NCBI RefSeq assembly: GCF_002753895.1
Contig: NZ_NJER01000001.1
Coordinates: 1,426,910 to 1,490,909 of the forward strand
Origin: Halobacteriovorax sp. JY17
GTDB taxonomy: Bacteria; Bdellovibrionota; Bacteriovoracia; Bacteriovoracales; Bacteriovoracaceae
DNA length: 64,000 nucleotides
Reading direction: 5' to 3'
Shown here: piece after piece, positions 24,665 to 32,185 of the stretch
How positions within the stretch are numbered: the first letter of the stretch is position 1
Layout: each line of letters starts with the position of its first letter
Made by a program: the position numbers and the translations under genes
The notes under the pieces: generated by a model
What the model saw: the letters and a program-made list of their open reading frames with translations, nothing else
Database searches by the model: none
What the model was told of the DNA's origin: nothing

Positions 24665-25135
24665 ATGAGTATTAAAACTGGTATTAATGAAAGTAAAAAA
24701 AATGATATTGCAGCTGGGTTGTCTAAATTACTAGCTGAGACATATACGCTTTACTTAAAGACACACAAATATCATTGGAATGTTACAGGGCCAATGTTTC
24801 AAAGTCTTCATACGATGTTTGAAGTGCAGTATACAGAGCTTGCCCTTGCTGTAGATGAAATTGCTGAAAGAATTCGAGTTTTAGATTTTAAAGCTCCTGG
24901 TTCGTACACTGAATATTCAAAGCTTAGCTCCGTTAAAGAAGATGAACAATTAGATCGTAACTCTAATGAAATGATAGTGAATCTGCTTTCAGACCATGAG
25001 CAGGTAGTAAGAACTGCTAAAGAGATTTTACCTTTATTGGAGAATGCCAATGATGAAGGGACGAATAGTCTTCTTGGTGGAAGGATTGAGTATCATGAAA
25101 AAACTGCTTGGATGCTTAAAAGCTTATTAGGCTAA
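24665..25135 (+). CDS. dps: Dps-family DNA-protection ferritin
   Basis: 156-residue Dps protein: a 12-mer that oxidises Fe(II) with peroxide and shields DNA. Ferroxidase residues are at the canonical spacing: His37 (KYHWN), His49 (SLHTMF), Asp64 and Glu68 (AVDEIAERI). The C-terminus is short with no lysine-rich DNA-binding tail. The end overlaps the convergent regulator by four bases. Regulated by the FNR-like site 66 bp upstream of the ATG. Confidence 0.93.
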   Translation: MSIKTGINESKKNDIAAGLSKLLAETYTLYLKTHKYHWNVTGPMFQSLHTMFEVQYTELALAVDEIAERIRVLDFKAPGSYTEYSKLSSVKEDEQLDRNSNEMIVNLLSDHEQVVRTAKEILPLLENANDEGTNSLLGGRIEYHEKTAWMLKSLLG

Positions 25136-25752
25136 AGAAGATCATTAGGGGGAATGGAAATAAGTTTTTCATGGTCGAGAATTTTAAAGTCTCGACCATC
25201 CTTTTCAATATAACTATTTTTTTCTAAAATAGTCATTACACGAGCAACTGTTTCAAAAGTACTTCCTGAGTATTCGGCAATTTCTTTTCTTGTCCATACA
25301 TACTCAGGATACTTTAGTTTCAAAAAAACTAAAGACTCCGATATTCTCTTGTGTGTACTTTTATCTAATAACCCTGCCATCCTTAATTCTACTTTACCAA
25401 GATCTTTTGATATTGACTTAACAAGATCACGAAGTAGTAATGGATTTTCTGAACAAATCCTTGAACACTCTTCTTTTGATATTCTCACTACACTTGTCTG
25501 GCTAAGCGCTATTGTAGATGCATGATATGCTTCTTCTGCAAAAAAAGAACGGTGCCCCAAAATATCATTTTTTCCAAAAACTCGAAAAAATGTTTCTTTG
25601 CCTGACTCTGAGATATAAAAGAGTCCAATCATTCCTGACTCTATAAAGTATAAATTTTGAGGAAAGTCACCCTCATTATAAATGATTTGGCCACGCTTGT
25701 AGGTATGCTCAGTTTTGTGTTTAATATGTGGTTTTACGTTAATATAAAACAT
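25132..25752 (-). CDS. CRP/FNR-family regulator of the sulfur/redox module
   Basis: 206-residue regulator with a cyclic-nucleotide-fold sensor (residues 15-110) and a C-terminal HTH (150-190). The recognition helix STFETVARVMTIL has Glu167 and Arg171 in FNR-like spacing (ExxxR), matching the TTGA half-sites found upstream. There is no N-terminal iron-sulfur cysteine cluster; only Cys96 and Cys100 (EECSRIC) are present, a possible thiol switch. The gene sits between dps and the dioxygenase operon, and its own promoter overlaps the site at 25775-25788, suggesting autoregulation. Confidence 0.88.
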   Translation of the reverse strand: MFYINVKPHIKHKTEHTYKRGQIIYNEGDFPQNLYFIESGMIGLFYISESGKETFFRVFGKNDILGHRSFFAEEAYHASTIALSQTSVVRISKEECSRICSENPLLLRDLVKSISKDLGKVELRMAGLLDKSTHKRISESLVFLKLKYPEYVWTRKEIAEYSGSTFETVARVMTILEKNSYIEKDGRDFKILDHEKLISIPPNDLL

Positions 25753-25774
25753 TTTTCACCCATAAATATATAGT

Positions 25775-25788
25775 TTGAGCCCCATCAA
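25775..25788. promoter_or_regulatory. FNR-like site between the regulator and dioxygenase operon
   Basis: TTGAG-CCCC-ATCAA, identical to the site at 24593. TATAGT at 25811-25816 is a likely -10 for the rightward operon (29.5 bp from the site centre). Leftward, the site overlaps the expected -35 region of the regulator gene, so activation to the right and repression to the left are predicted. Confidence 0.68.
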
Positions 25789-25849
25789 AGTATTTTCTTT
25801 TAAAGCACTCTATAGTTATATTAATTAAATAATAACCTAGGAGATAGAT

Positions 25850-26710
25850 ATGTCACACAAATTAAAAGCCTTCTTTGATAAGGATACTAGTACGTTAACA
25901 TATATAGTTTATGACGAAAAAACTAAGGATTCAGTATTAATTGACTCGGTGCTTAACTATGATCCTGCTGCCTCTCGATTGACCTATGCGTCAATAGATC
26001 AAGTTCTCGACTTCGTTGAGGAGATGAGCCTTAAAGTTCACTATGTACTTGAGACTCATGCTCATGCAGATCATTTAACAGGAGCTTCTGAAATTAAAAA
26101 AAGGATTCCAAGTATAAAAATTGGTATTGGAAAAAATATAACAAAAGTTCAAGAAGTTTTTGGAAATATTTATAATCTTAAAGATCTTAATACTAATGGA
26201 GTCCAATTTGATGTTCTATTGGAGGAAAATAAGCCTTTAAAGGCAGGAACGATTGAGATTAAAACAATTTTTACTCCGGGACATACTCCAGCATGCTCGT
26301 CGTACTTAATTGATGATATGCTCTTTACTGGAGATGCACTTTTTATGCCTGACTTCGGTACTGCCAGATGCGACTTTCCCGGAGGAAGTGCGAAAGAACT
26401 TTATCATTCAGTTCATGAAAAACTATATAAATTGCCAGATGATACTAGAACATTTACTGCACATGATTATCAACCCAATGGACGTGAGCTTCAGTATAAA
26501 TCAACAATTGGTGAGCATAAAAGTCGAAATATCCAGTTAAAAGCATCAACAACAGAGGAAGAATTTATTCGATTTAGAAATGAAAGAGATTCAACTTTAA
26601 CTGCACCACGACTTTTATTGCCAAGTATTCAATTAAACATTAGTGCAGGAGAGCTTCCAAAAGCTGAAGACAACGAAAGTCACTACTTAAAAATTCCTCT
26701 AAGGAAATAG
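25850..26710 (+). CDS. Persulfide dioxygenase, ETHE1/Blh-type metallo-beta-lactamase fold
   Basis: 286-residue non-haem iron enzyme that oxidises glutathione persulfide to sulfite. ETHAHADHLTGA gives His70, His72, Asp74 and His75; FTPGHTPACSSYL gives His145; FTGDALFMPDFGTARCDFPGG gives Asp162 and the family's substrate loop. The C-terminal KSRNIQLKASTTEEEFIRFRNERD is typical of the Blh subgroup from bigR operons. AGGAG precedes the ATG. First gene of a probable operon with transport and phosphatase/rhodanese-like genes. Confidence 0.9.
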   Translation: MSHKLKAFFDKDTSTLTYIVYDEKTKDSVLIDSVLNYDPAASRLTYASIDQVLDFVEEMSLKVHYVLETHAHADHLTGASEIKKRIPSIKIGIGKNITKVQEVFGNIYNLKDLNTNGVQFDVLLEENKPLKAGTIEIKTIFTPGHTPACSSYLIDDMLFTGDALFMPDFGTARCDFPGGSAKELYHSVHEKLYKLPDDTRTFTAHDYQPNGRELQYKSTIGEHKSRNIQLKASTTEEEFIRFRNERDSTLTAPRLLLPSIQLNISAGELPKAEDNESHYLKIPLRK

Positions 26711-26720
26711 GAGATTGCAA

Positions 26721-27134
26721 ATGGAAAATATATTATACCCATTGGGTGGTGGAATATTAATTGGTATCTCTAGTACTATTTTACTTGCAGGTATCGGTCG
26801 AATTTCTGGGATAAGTGGAATTTTATCTTCAGTTATTTCAAGACCAGCAAAAGAACATTTTTGGAAATATAATTTCCTACTGGGACTTCTTATTGGAGGG
26901 GGAATGACTTATGTTTCATCGCCTCAACTTTTTAATTATTCAGTTAATGATAATTTAATCAAAGTCATCATTGCAGGATTACTTGTGGGGTTTGGTACAA
27001 GGCTTGGAAACGGTTGTACGTCCGGTCATGGGGTTTGTGGCATGTCTCGAATGGCAAAAAGATCAATTATAGCAACTATTACTTTTATATTAGTAGGAAT
27101 GATAACTGTAACTATAGAGGGGCTTATAAAATGA
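26721..27134 (+). CDS. YeeE/YedE-type thiosulfate transporter, first half
   Basis: 138-residue membrane protein with about four segments. It carries the transporter motif GTRLGNGCTSGHGVCGMSRM with its conserved cysteines, which relay thiosulfate or persulfide sulfur across the membrane in YeeE. A full YeeE is about 350 residues; here the two halves are separate genes. ATG 26721 follows AGGAG, while a TTG at 26715 is rejected. Overlaps the next gene by four bases. Confidence 0.88.
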   Translation: MENILYPLGGGILIGISSTILLAGIGRISGISGILSSVISRPAKEHFWKYNFLLGLLIGGGMTYVSSPQLFNYSVNDNLIKVIIAGLLVGFGTRLGNGCTSGHGVCGMSRMAKRSIIATITFILVGMITVTIEGLIK

Positions 27135-27538
27135 AAGCGCAAATAATAAGTTTAGTTTCGGGTATTCTCTTTGCCATTGGACTGTCGATTTCAGGAATGA
27201 TAAACCCTGAAAAGGTGAGAGGTTTTTTAGATATATTAGGCGACTGGGATTACTCTCTTGTATTCGTTATGCTTGGTGCTGTTAGTTTTAATTATTTTTC
27301 ATTTAAATATTTAAAAACAAAGAAGCCGATATGTGCAGATACACATTTTCTTCCAAAATCAAGCAAGGTTGATAAACAACTTATATCAGGAGCAGTTTTA
27401 TTTGGTGCGGGATGGGGCCTTCTTGGTATTTGTCCCGGGCCAGCGATAGTAAACTTAGTAACCCTTAATTCAAGTATTATCATTTTTATATTAGCTATGC
27501 TCGTTGGAATGGGAGCATATAAAGTTTATGAGAAGTGA
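27131..27538 (+). CDS. YeeE/YedE-type transporter, second half (DUF6691)
   Basis: 135-residue membrane protein, the partner of the preceding gene. FAIGLSISGMINPEKVRGFLDILGDWDYSL and GWGLLGICPGPAIVNL are the second-half motifs, with the conserved Cys in ICPGP. The frame is open from 27014 but the ATG overlapping the upstream stop (ATGA) at 27131 is the natural start. Together the two probably import or export a reactive sulfur species for the dioxygenase. Confidence 0.88.
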   Translation: MKAQIISLVSGILFAIGLSISGMINPEKVRGFLDILGDWDYSLVFVMLGAVSFNYFSFKYLKTKKPICADTHFLPKSSKVDKQLISGAVLFGAGWGLLGICPGPAIVNLVTLNSSIIIFILAMLVGMGAYKVYEK

Positions 27539-27544
27539 GGAATT

Positions 27545-28030
27545 ATGAAATGTTTTAATTTAACAGATATTGAAGATAAGAAAGAATCAATCCTTTTTGA
27601 TCATTTTATTCGAGTTGATAATATATATATTGCATCAAAGGTAATATCTGATGAACAAGTAGACTATTTGAATTCATTAGGAATTAAAGTTGCAATTGAT
27701 TTAAAGGGAAATAATGAAACGCTATTTAATGATAAGGAGCAATTTGAAATAAAGGGAATAAAGTATATTCATTTTCCAATAACAGATATTTCTAGCTTAA
27801 CCTTTGATCAGGTACAAGAGTTTAGTGAAATTCTTAATGAAAATGAATCACCGAAAATAGTATACTGTGCTTCTGGGAACAGAGTTGGAGCATTAATGGC
27901 ACTTCATGCCTCGATGGTTTGTGGTCATCCAAGGCAAAGAGCGTTTGGTTTTGGTGTCAGAATTGGGATGATAAATGAATCAACAAAAAATCAAGTTTAT
28001 GAAAAAATTTTCAAAGGAGATAAAAGATGA
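27545..28030 (+). CDS. DUF442 (beta-lactamase-hydrolase-like) phosphatase/rhodanese-like protein
   Basis: 161-residue cytoplasmic protein of the dual-specificity-phosphatase fold. The signature VYCASGNRVGAL has Cys108 and Arg113 (C-X4-R, one shorter than true phosphatases), the DUF442 pattern fused to dioxygenase domains in Blh proteins of other bacteria. A sulfurtransferase role is favoured by context. Overlaps the next gene by four bases. Confidence 0.85.
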   Translation: MKCFNLTDIEDKKESILFDHFIRVDNIYIASKVISDEQVDYLNSLGIKVAIDLKGNNETLFNDKEQFEIKGIKYIHFPITDISSLTFDQVQEFSEILNENESPKIVYCASGNRVGALMALHASMVCGHPRQRAFGFGVRIGMINESTKNQVYEKIFKGDKR

Positions 28031-28554
28031 GAAGAATAATATTATTGATAATAGGTGTATTTGTACTTAATGCTTGTGCTCATAAAAAAGGTAAGAGTGA
28101 AAGTGATATTAGAATAGGAGAAAATTTACAATCAAATAGATATGGAACCATATATTTTTCTAAACAACCTGATGATAAAGATTGGGCTAAACTAAAAGAA
28201 CAAGGCTTTGAAACAATTATCAATTTAAGAGAACCAAGCGAACATGATGAGAAAAATGAAAGAAAGTTAATAGTAAAATCAGGAATGACTTATGTTAATA
28301 TTCCATTCCCAAAAAAAATGAAACTAGACAATAACTATGTTTCAAAAGTCACGAAAGAAGTAATGAAAAACAAGGATAAAGGTAAAATACTTATTCATTG
28401 TAGTAGTGGAAACAGAGTCGGTATTTGGGTTGGTGCTCATTTTTATAAAGATCATGGTTTCTCAAAAAAAGAATCAATAAATACGGCTAAAGCTCATGGA
28501 TTAAATAAGCCAGAAGCTATTAATAAACTAAAAAAATATTTTGAAAATAACTAA
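28027..28554 (+). CDS. DUF442-like lipoprotein
   Basis: 175-residue protein with lipobox LNAC (Cys17), so anchored in the envelope. The same phosphatase-like site recurs as LIHCSSGNRVGIW (Cys125, Arg130). It is a second, exported version of the preceding gene, related in motif but divergent elsewhere, and could act on persulfides or phosphate esters in the periplasm. No family member with this location is known to me. Confidence 0.8.
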   Translation: MRRIILLIIGVFVLNACAHKKGKSESDIRIGENLQSNRYGTIYFSKQPDDKDWAKLKEQGFETIINLREPSEHDEKNERKLIVKSGMTYVNIPFPKKMKLDNNYVSKVTKEVMKNKDKGKILIHCSSGNRVGIWVGAHFYKDHGFSKKESINTAKAHGLNKPEAINKLKKYFENN

Positions 28555-28565
28555 AGAGAGGTTTT

Positions 28566-28841
28566 ATGAAAGATTTACCAAAAAACGTTACAGCTTATAA
28601 AAAAACTCCTAGCTACAATGAAAATTCTATTCCTAATACTCTTTCAAGTGGTCATCTTACAAAAGAGGGGACATGGGGGAAAATTTGTATTCTAAAAGGA
28701 ACATTAATTTATGTTATTGAGAATGATCCCGAAGAAATTATTGAGTTAAGCATTCAGAAATTTGGTGTTGTAGAGCCTCAAGTTTCCCACCATGTGAAAG
28801 CGCAAGGAGAGGTAGAGTTCTATGTCGAATTCTATAAGTAA
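28566..28841 (+). CDS. DUF1971 (TehB-associated) protein
   Basis: 91-residue cupin-like protein: LPKNVTAYKKTPSYNENSIPNTLSSGHLTKEGTWGKICILKG and VEPQVSHHVKAQGEVEFYVEFY are the DUF1971 pattern. In other bacteria the domain is fused to or next to tellurite methyltransferase TehB. GAGAGG precedes the ATG. It follows the DUF442 lipoprotein by 11 bp. Confidence 0.88.
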   Translation: MKDLPKNVTAYKKTPSYNENSIPNTLSSGHLTKEGTWGKICILKGTLIYVIENDPEEIIELSIQKFGVVEPQVSHHVKAQGEVEFYVEFYK

Positions 28842-28874
28842 ACTAATCCTAGTTAGATTGTTTTAAGGAAATAA

Positions 28875-29567
28875 ATGAGACACAATCAAAGAGAATTACA
28901 TAAAATAACGAATGTTGGTTTTTTAAGAGCTGCTGTACTAGGAGCGAATGATGGGATTATCTCTACGTCTAGCCTAATCGTGGGTGTTACAAGTTCGGGT
29001 CTTTCTGAAAAAGAAATACTTACTACTTCTATCGCAGCACTCATTGCTGGTGCAATGTCGATGGCTGCGGGTGAATTCGTTTCTGTCAGCTCTCAAGCCG
29101 ATACTGAAAAAGCAGATATAAAAAAAGAAAAGTGGGAACTCGAAAATGAGCCAGAAGCAGAATTGATTGAGCTTAAAAATATCTACTTAAAAAGAGGTTT
29201 AAGTGAAAAATTAGCTCTTGAAGTTGCTCATGAACTAACAAATCATAATGCATTAGATGCACACCTTAGAGATGAACTTGGTATTGTAAATGAACATAAA
29301 GCAAAACCCCTGCAAGCGGCATTAGTATCCGCATTCACTTTTATAGCTGGAGCAATTCTGCCAATTTTAGTAATTCTTATTGTTGATATAGAAAATTTAG
29401 TTTTTTCAGAAGTATTTGTTACTATTCTTGCATTACTTGTAATGGGAGGAGTTGCCGCCAAAAGTGGTGGCGCAAAACTATGGATTGGTTCAATTCGAGT
29501 TGCTTTTTGGGGAGCTGCAGCAATGGGATTTACAGCATTAATTGGATATTTATTTATGATATCATAA
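28875..29567 (+). CDS. VIT1/CCC1-family iron/manganese transporter
   Basis: 230-residue membrane protein. N-terminal LRAAVLGANDGIISTSSLIVGV and AGAMSMAAGEFVSVSSQADTEKAD are the two signature helices; a cytoplasmic acidic segment (residues 75-130) probably binds metal, then three more membrane helices. Removes Fe(II) or Mn(II) from the cytoplasm. Its place between persulfide and peroxide genes suggests limiting iron-driven oxidation, working with Dps. Confidence 0.9.
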   Translation: MRHNQRELHKITNVGFLRAAVLGANDGIISTSSLIVGVTSSGLSEKEILTTSIAALIAGAMSMAAGEFVSVSSQADTEKADIKKEKWELENEPEAELIELKNIYLKRGLSEKLALEVAHELTNHNALDAHLRDELGIVNEHKAKPLQAALVSAFTFIAGAILPILVILIVDIENLVFSEVFVTILALLVMGGVAAKSGGAKLWIGSIRVAFWGAAAMGFTALIGYLFMIS

Positions 29568-29646
29568 TGCTATATTGATACGTAGTTCGATTATTAATAA
29601 TATAAAGTTATACTTGTTTATGTATAACACTTACAAAGGAGTTTAT

Positions 29647-30273
29647 ATGTCATTACTATTGGGCGATACTGCCCCTAACTTTCAAATTGATTCACAAAAA
29701 GGAAAAATCGACTTACATGAATTTATTGGAAACTCGTGGTGTTTCTTTTTTAGTCATCCAGCTGATTTTACACCTGTTTGTACAACTGAAATGGGAAGAA
29801 CAGCACAACTAGCATCAGAGTTTGAAAAGAGAAATGTTAAGCCACTTGGTTTATCAACCGATTCAGTGGAAGAGCATAATAAGTGGATTTCAGATGTGAA
29901 TGATACTCAAAATACTGATCTTCAATTTCCAATCGTTGCCGATCTTGATCAAAAAGTAGCTAAGCTTTACGAAATGATTCACCCTGACCAAAGTGCAACA
30001 GCAGCTGTAAGGTCTGTTTTTATCATTGATCCAAATAAAAAGATTAGACTTACTATGACCTATCCTATGAGTGTTGGTCGAAATTTTGATGAAATCTTAA
30101 GAGTTGTAGATGCGCTTCAAACAACAGATAAGTTTGGTGTCGCAACCCCAGCTGACTGGCAAGTTGGTGACAAGGTAATTATTCCACCAAGTGTAACAAA
30201 TGATGAAGCTAAGAAAAAATTTCCTCAAGGTTTTGAGGAAGTTAGATCATACTTAAGATATACTAACGTATAA
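29647..30273 (+). CDS. 1-Cys peroxiredoxin (Prx6 type)
   Basis: 208-residue thiol peroxidase. FFFSHPADFTPVCTTEMGRTAQ contains the peroxidatic Cys; KIRLTMTYPMSVGRNFDEILRVVDALQ and VATPADWQVGDKVIIPPSV are Prx6-family segments. No resolving cysteine is evident at the C-terminus, fitting the 1-Cys class. ATG 29647 follows AAAGGAG; the open frame upstream to 29575 is not needed. An additional Cys (NSWCFFF) lies near residue 33. Confidence 0.92.
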   Translation: MSLLLGDTAPNFQIDSQKGKIDLHEFIGNSWCFFFSHPADFTPVCTTEMGRTAQLASEFEKRNVKPLGLSTDSVEEHNKWISDVNDTQNTDLQFPIVADLDQKVAKLYEMIHPDQSATAAVRSVFIIDPNKKIRLTMTYPMSVGRNFDEILRVVDALQTTDKFGVATPADWQVGDKVIIPPSVTNDEAKKKFPQGFEEVRSYLRYTNV

Positions 30274-30280
30274 AGAATTC

Positions 30281-30315
30281 GCCACCAATGGCTGCATTTC
30301 AAAGTTGTTGGTGGC
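30281..30315. other. Hairpin between peroxiredoxin and OsmC genes
   Basis: GCCACCAA (30281-30288) and TTGGTGGC (30308-30315) are perfect inverted repeats with a 19-base loop, followed by TAATTTAT rather than a T-run. Could attenuate read-through into osmC. Confidence 0.45.
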
Positions 30316-30361
30316 TAATTTATAAATATTTGAATAGCTTAGAAAGTACGAGGAACAATAT

Positions 30362-30796
30362 ATGTCAATGTATACAACAAAGTCTGTAGCGGTACCTGAT
30401 TCAGTTGAATTGCGAACGTCTTCTGATGGGAAAGACGATCTCATTGTGACGCCTCCTCCTGAATTCAAAGGGCCAGAGGGATTTTGGACACCTGAAGATT
30501 TGTTTTCAGCGAGTATTTCCAGTTGTTATATTCTGACATTTAAAGGAATCGCTAAGTTTAAAAAAATGGACTGGGAGAGTATAGAAGTCAAGGTTGAAGC
30601 TCAGCTGGAAAAAACTGATTCTGGTTATCGATTTACAAAAGCTACTATTTTTCCTCGATTAATTATTTGCTGTAAAAGTAATGTAGACAAATATTTGGAA
30701 GTACTAGATAAGGTTAAAAAAACTTGTTTGGTAACAAGGTCTATGAATACTGAATTTATCTTAGTTCCCAAAATTATTGTAAAGGCGAAAAAATAA
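30362..30796 (+). CDS. OsmC/Ohr-family thiol peroxidase-like protein
   Basis: 144-residue OsmC-fold protein. The two cysteines stand in FSASISSCYILTFKGIAK and KKTCLVTRSMNTEF, the usual active-site pair for reducing organic hydroperoxides, and TPEDLFSAS is the family substrate-loop motif. Two ATGs are available at the start. Ends convergent with the small membrane gene after cydB, one base apart. Confidence 0.9.
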   Translation: MSMYTTKSVAVPDSVELRTSSDGKDDLIVTPPPEFKGPEGFWTPEDLFSASISSCYILTFKGIAKFKKMDWESIEVKVEAQLEKTDSGYRFTKATIFPRLIICCKSNVDKYLEVLDKVKKTCLVTRSMNTEFILVPKIIVKAKK

Positions 30797-30797
30797 T

Positions 30798-31109
30798 TTA
30801 AAGTGCCTCGAATTTCTTTTTTTCTTTGAGTAACTTGTAATAAAGTAAGGCCATAAGACTACCACCTGTAATAGACATCAGTATATGTATACTAAAAAGT
30901 AAGTAATTAATACTTTGAAAGCCCACAATATGTTGAGGGGCAAATCCTAGCCGAGAAAAAGCTTTAATTAAGAAAATACTTCCAAAAACCCCAGCAATTG
31001 AATTACTTGTTGTCATCCATTTTTTTTCTAAAAAGAGACCTGTAATATTTGAAGCTGCTACGCCAATAAAAATACTAAATAAAGATATTAAGGACTCAAG
31101 CATATCCAA
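30798..31109 (-). CDS. Small membrane protein of the cydAB operon
   Basis: 103-residue protein with three predicted membrane segments (residues 5-27, 34-53, 64-90). It starts two bases after cydB ends, the position of cydX or accessory subunits, but is about three times longer than CydX and lacks its pattern. Not recognised; a cytochrome bd accessory role is suggested only by position. Confidence 0.65.
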   Translation of the reverse strand: MDMLESLISLFSIFIGVAASNITGLFLEKKWMTTSNSIAGVFGSIFLIKAFSRLGFAPQHIVGFQSINYLLFSIHILMSITGGSLMALLYYKLLKEKKKFEAL

Positions 31110-31111
31110 TC

Positions 31112-32185
31112 CTAGTGATCATAATTAAAATCATCAATTTTTCCAGTAAGTAATCTCTTTTGAATAAGCATATAAATACCCATTAAGATTATTCCAATGA
31201 TTCCCCAATATATAGCCACAGATAAAGGATATTGCGTAGTAGATGTATTATAAATGGTTAGGGGAGGGTTATGCTCATTTGTTGAAGGTAAAAGTGTTGG
31301 GAAATGTGAAAGTAGAGTTGTCGATAAACCCGAGAAAATCATTAAAGAGGATAATATAAAAGCTGTTGTTTCTTTTTTGAACTTTTTAGTAAAAAACAGG
31401 CCAACCAAAGTACCAATATAAATAAGTGGAAATATACAAAGAATGGGATAGCTTGTGAAATTTTCGATGGGTAAAGACTTAATAGAGCTAAGTGTTAGAA
31501 GTGCCGCTACAGAGAGAACTAACAGCACAATATTTAACTTTATGATGATACTTTTAAGTTTTTGATTAATAGATGAACGTGTTTTTAGAATTATCCAGTT
31601 TGCTCCATGAATAGCTAAGGTTATTGTAGAAATAAATCCAATCATGATTGTAAACCAATCAAAAATCCCGGGTTCAGTTGATAGAGGACTGAAGCTAGAG
31701 TTAAAAAATGGTAAAAAGAAATATTGTGGTTCATGAGATGAAACACCATCTATAACTCCACCAAAGTTTACTCCTCTTACAATATTCCCAAGCCCAACGC
31801 CGAATATTAAAGATAATAAAAGACTCGACACTCCAAATGCTTTATCCCAAAAGTCTTTCCATACCTGAAGCTTAAATTGATTTCGGAATTCAAGTCCAGT
31901 TGCTCTAAAAATAATAAGCCATAGGGCAATCATTAATGGAAGGTAGAATCCACTAAATACAGATGCATAAAATGTTGGAAATGCCATGAAGAGGAGTCCT
32001 CCGGCGGCAACTAGCCAAACTTCATTTGAATCCCAAAAAAGTCCTGCTGACTTTGCAATAACTAGCTTATCTTTTTCTTCTTTTGCAAAAAAAAGATGAA
32101 TGATACCAGCTCCAAAATCATATCCATCGAGTATGAAAAACATCACAAGTACTAATGCAATAATAATAAACCAAAAAACTTCCAT
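31112..32185 (-). CDS. cydB: Cytochrome bd ubiquinol oxidase subunit II
   Basis: Subunit II of the bd-type quinol oxidase, 357 residues, eight to nine membrane helices. The N-terminal FFILDGYDFGAGIIHLFFAKEEKDK and GLFWDSNEVWLVAAGGLLFMAFP segments are family hallmarks. Its ATG overlaps the cydA stop. The oxidase has high O2 affinity and resists sulfide and nitric oxide, which fits the nearby persulfide genes. Confidence 0.94.
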   Translation of the reverse strand: MEVFWFIIIALVLVMFFILDGYDFGAGIIHLFFAKEEKDKLVIAKSAGLFWDSNEVWLVAAGGLLFMAFPTFYASVFSGFYLPLMIALWLIIFRATGLEFRNQFKLQVWKDFWDKAFGVSSLLLSLIFGVGLGNIVRGVNFGGVIDGVSSHEPQYFFLPFFNSSFSPLSTEPGIFDWFTIMIGFISTITLAIHGANWIILKTRSSINQKLKSIIIKLNIVLLVLSVAALLTLSSIKSLPIENFTSYPILCIFPLIYIGTLVGLFFTKKFKKETTAFILSSLMIFSGLSTTLLSHFPTLLPSTNEHNPPLTIYNTSTTQYPLSVAIYWGIIGIILMGIYMLIQKRLLTGKIDDFNYDH

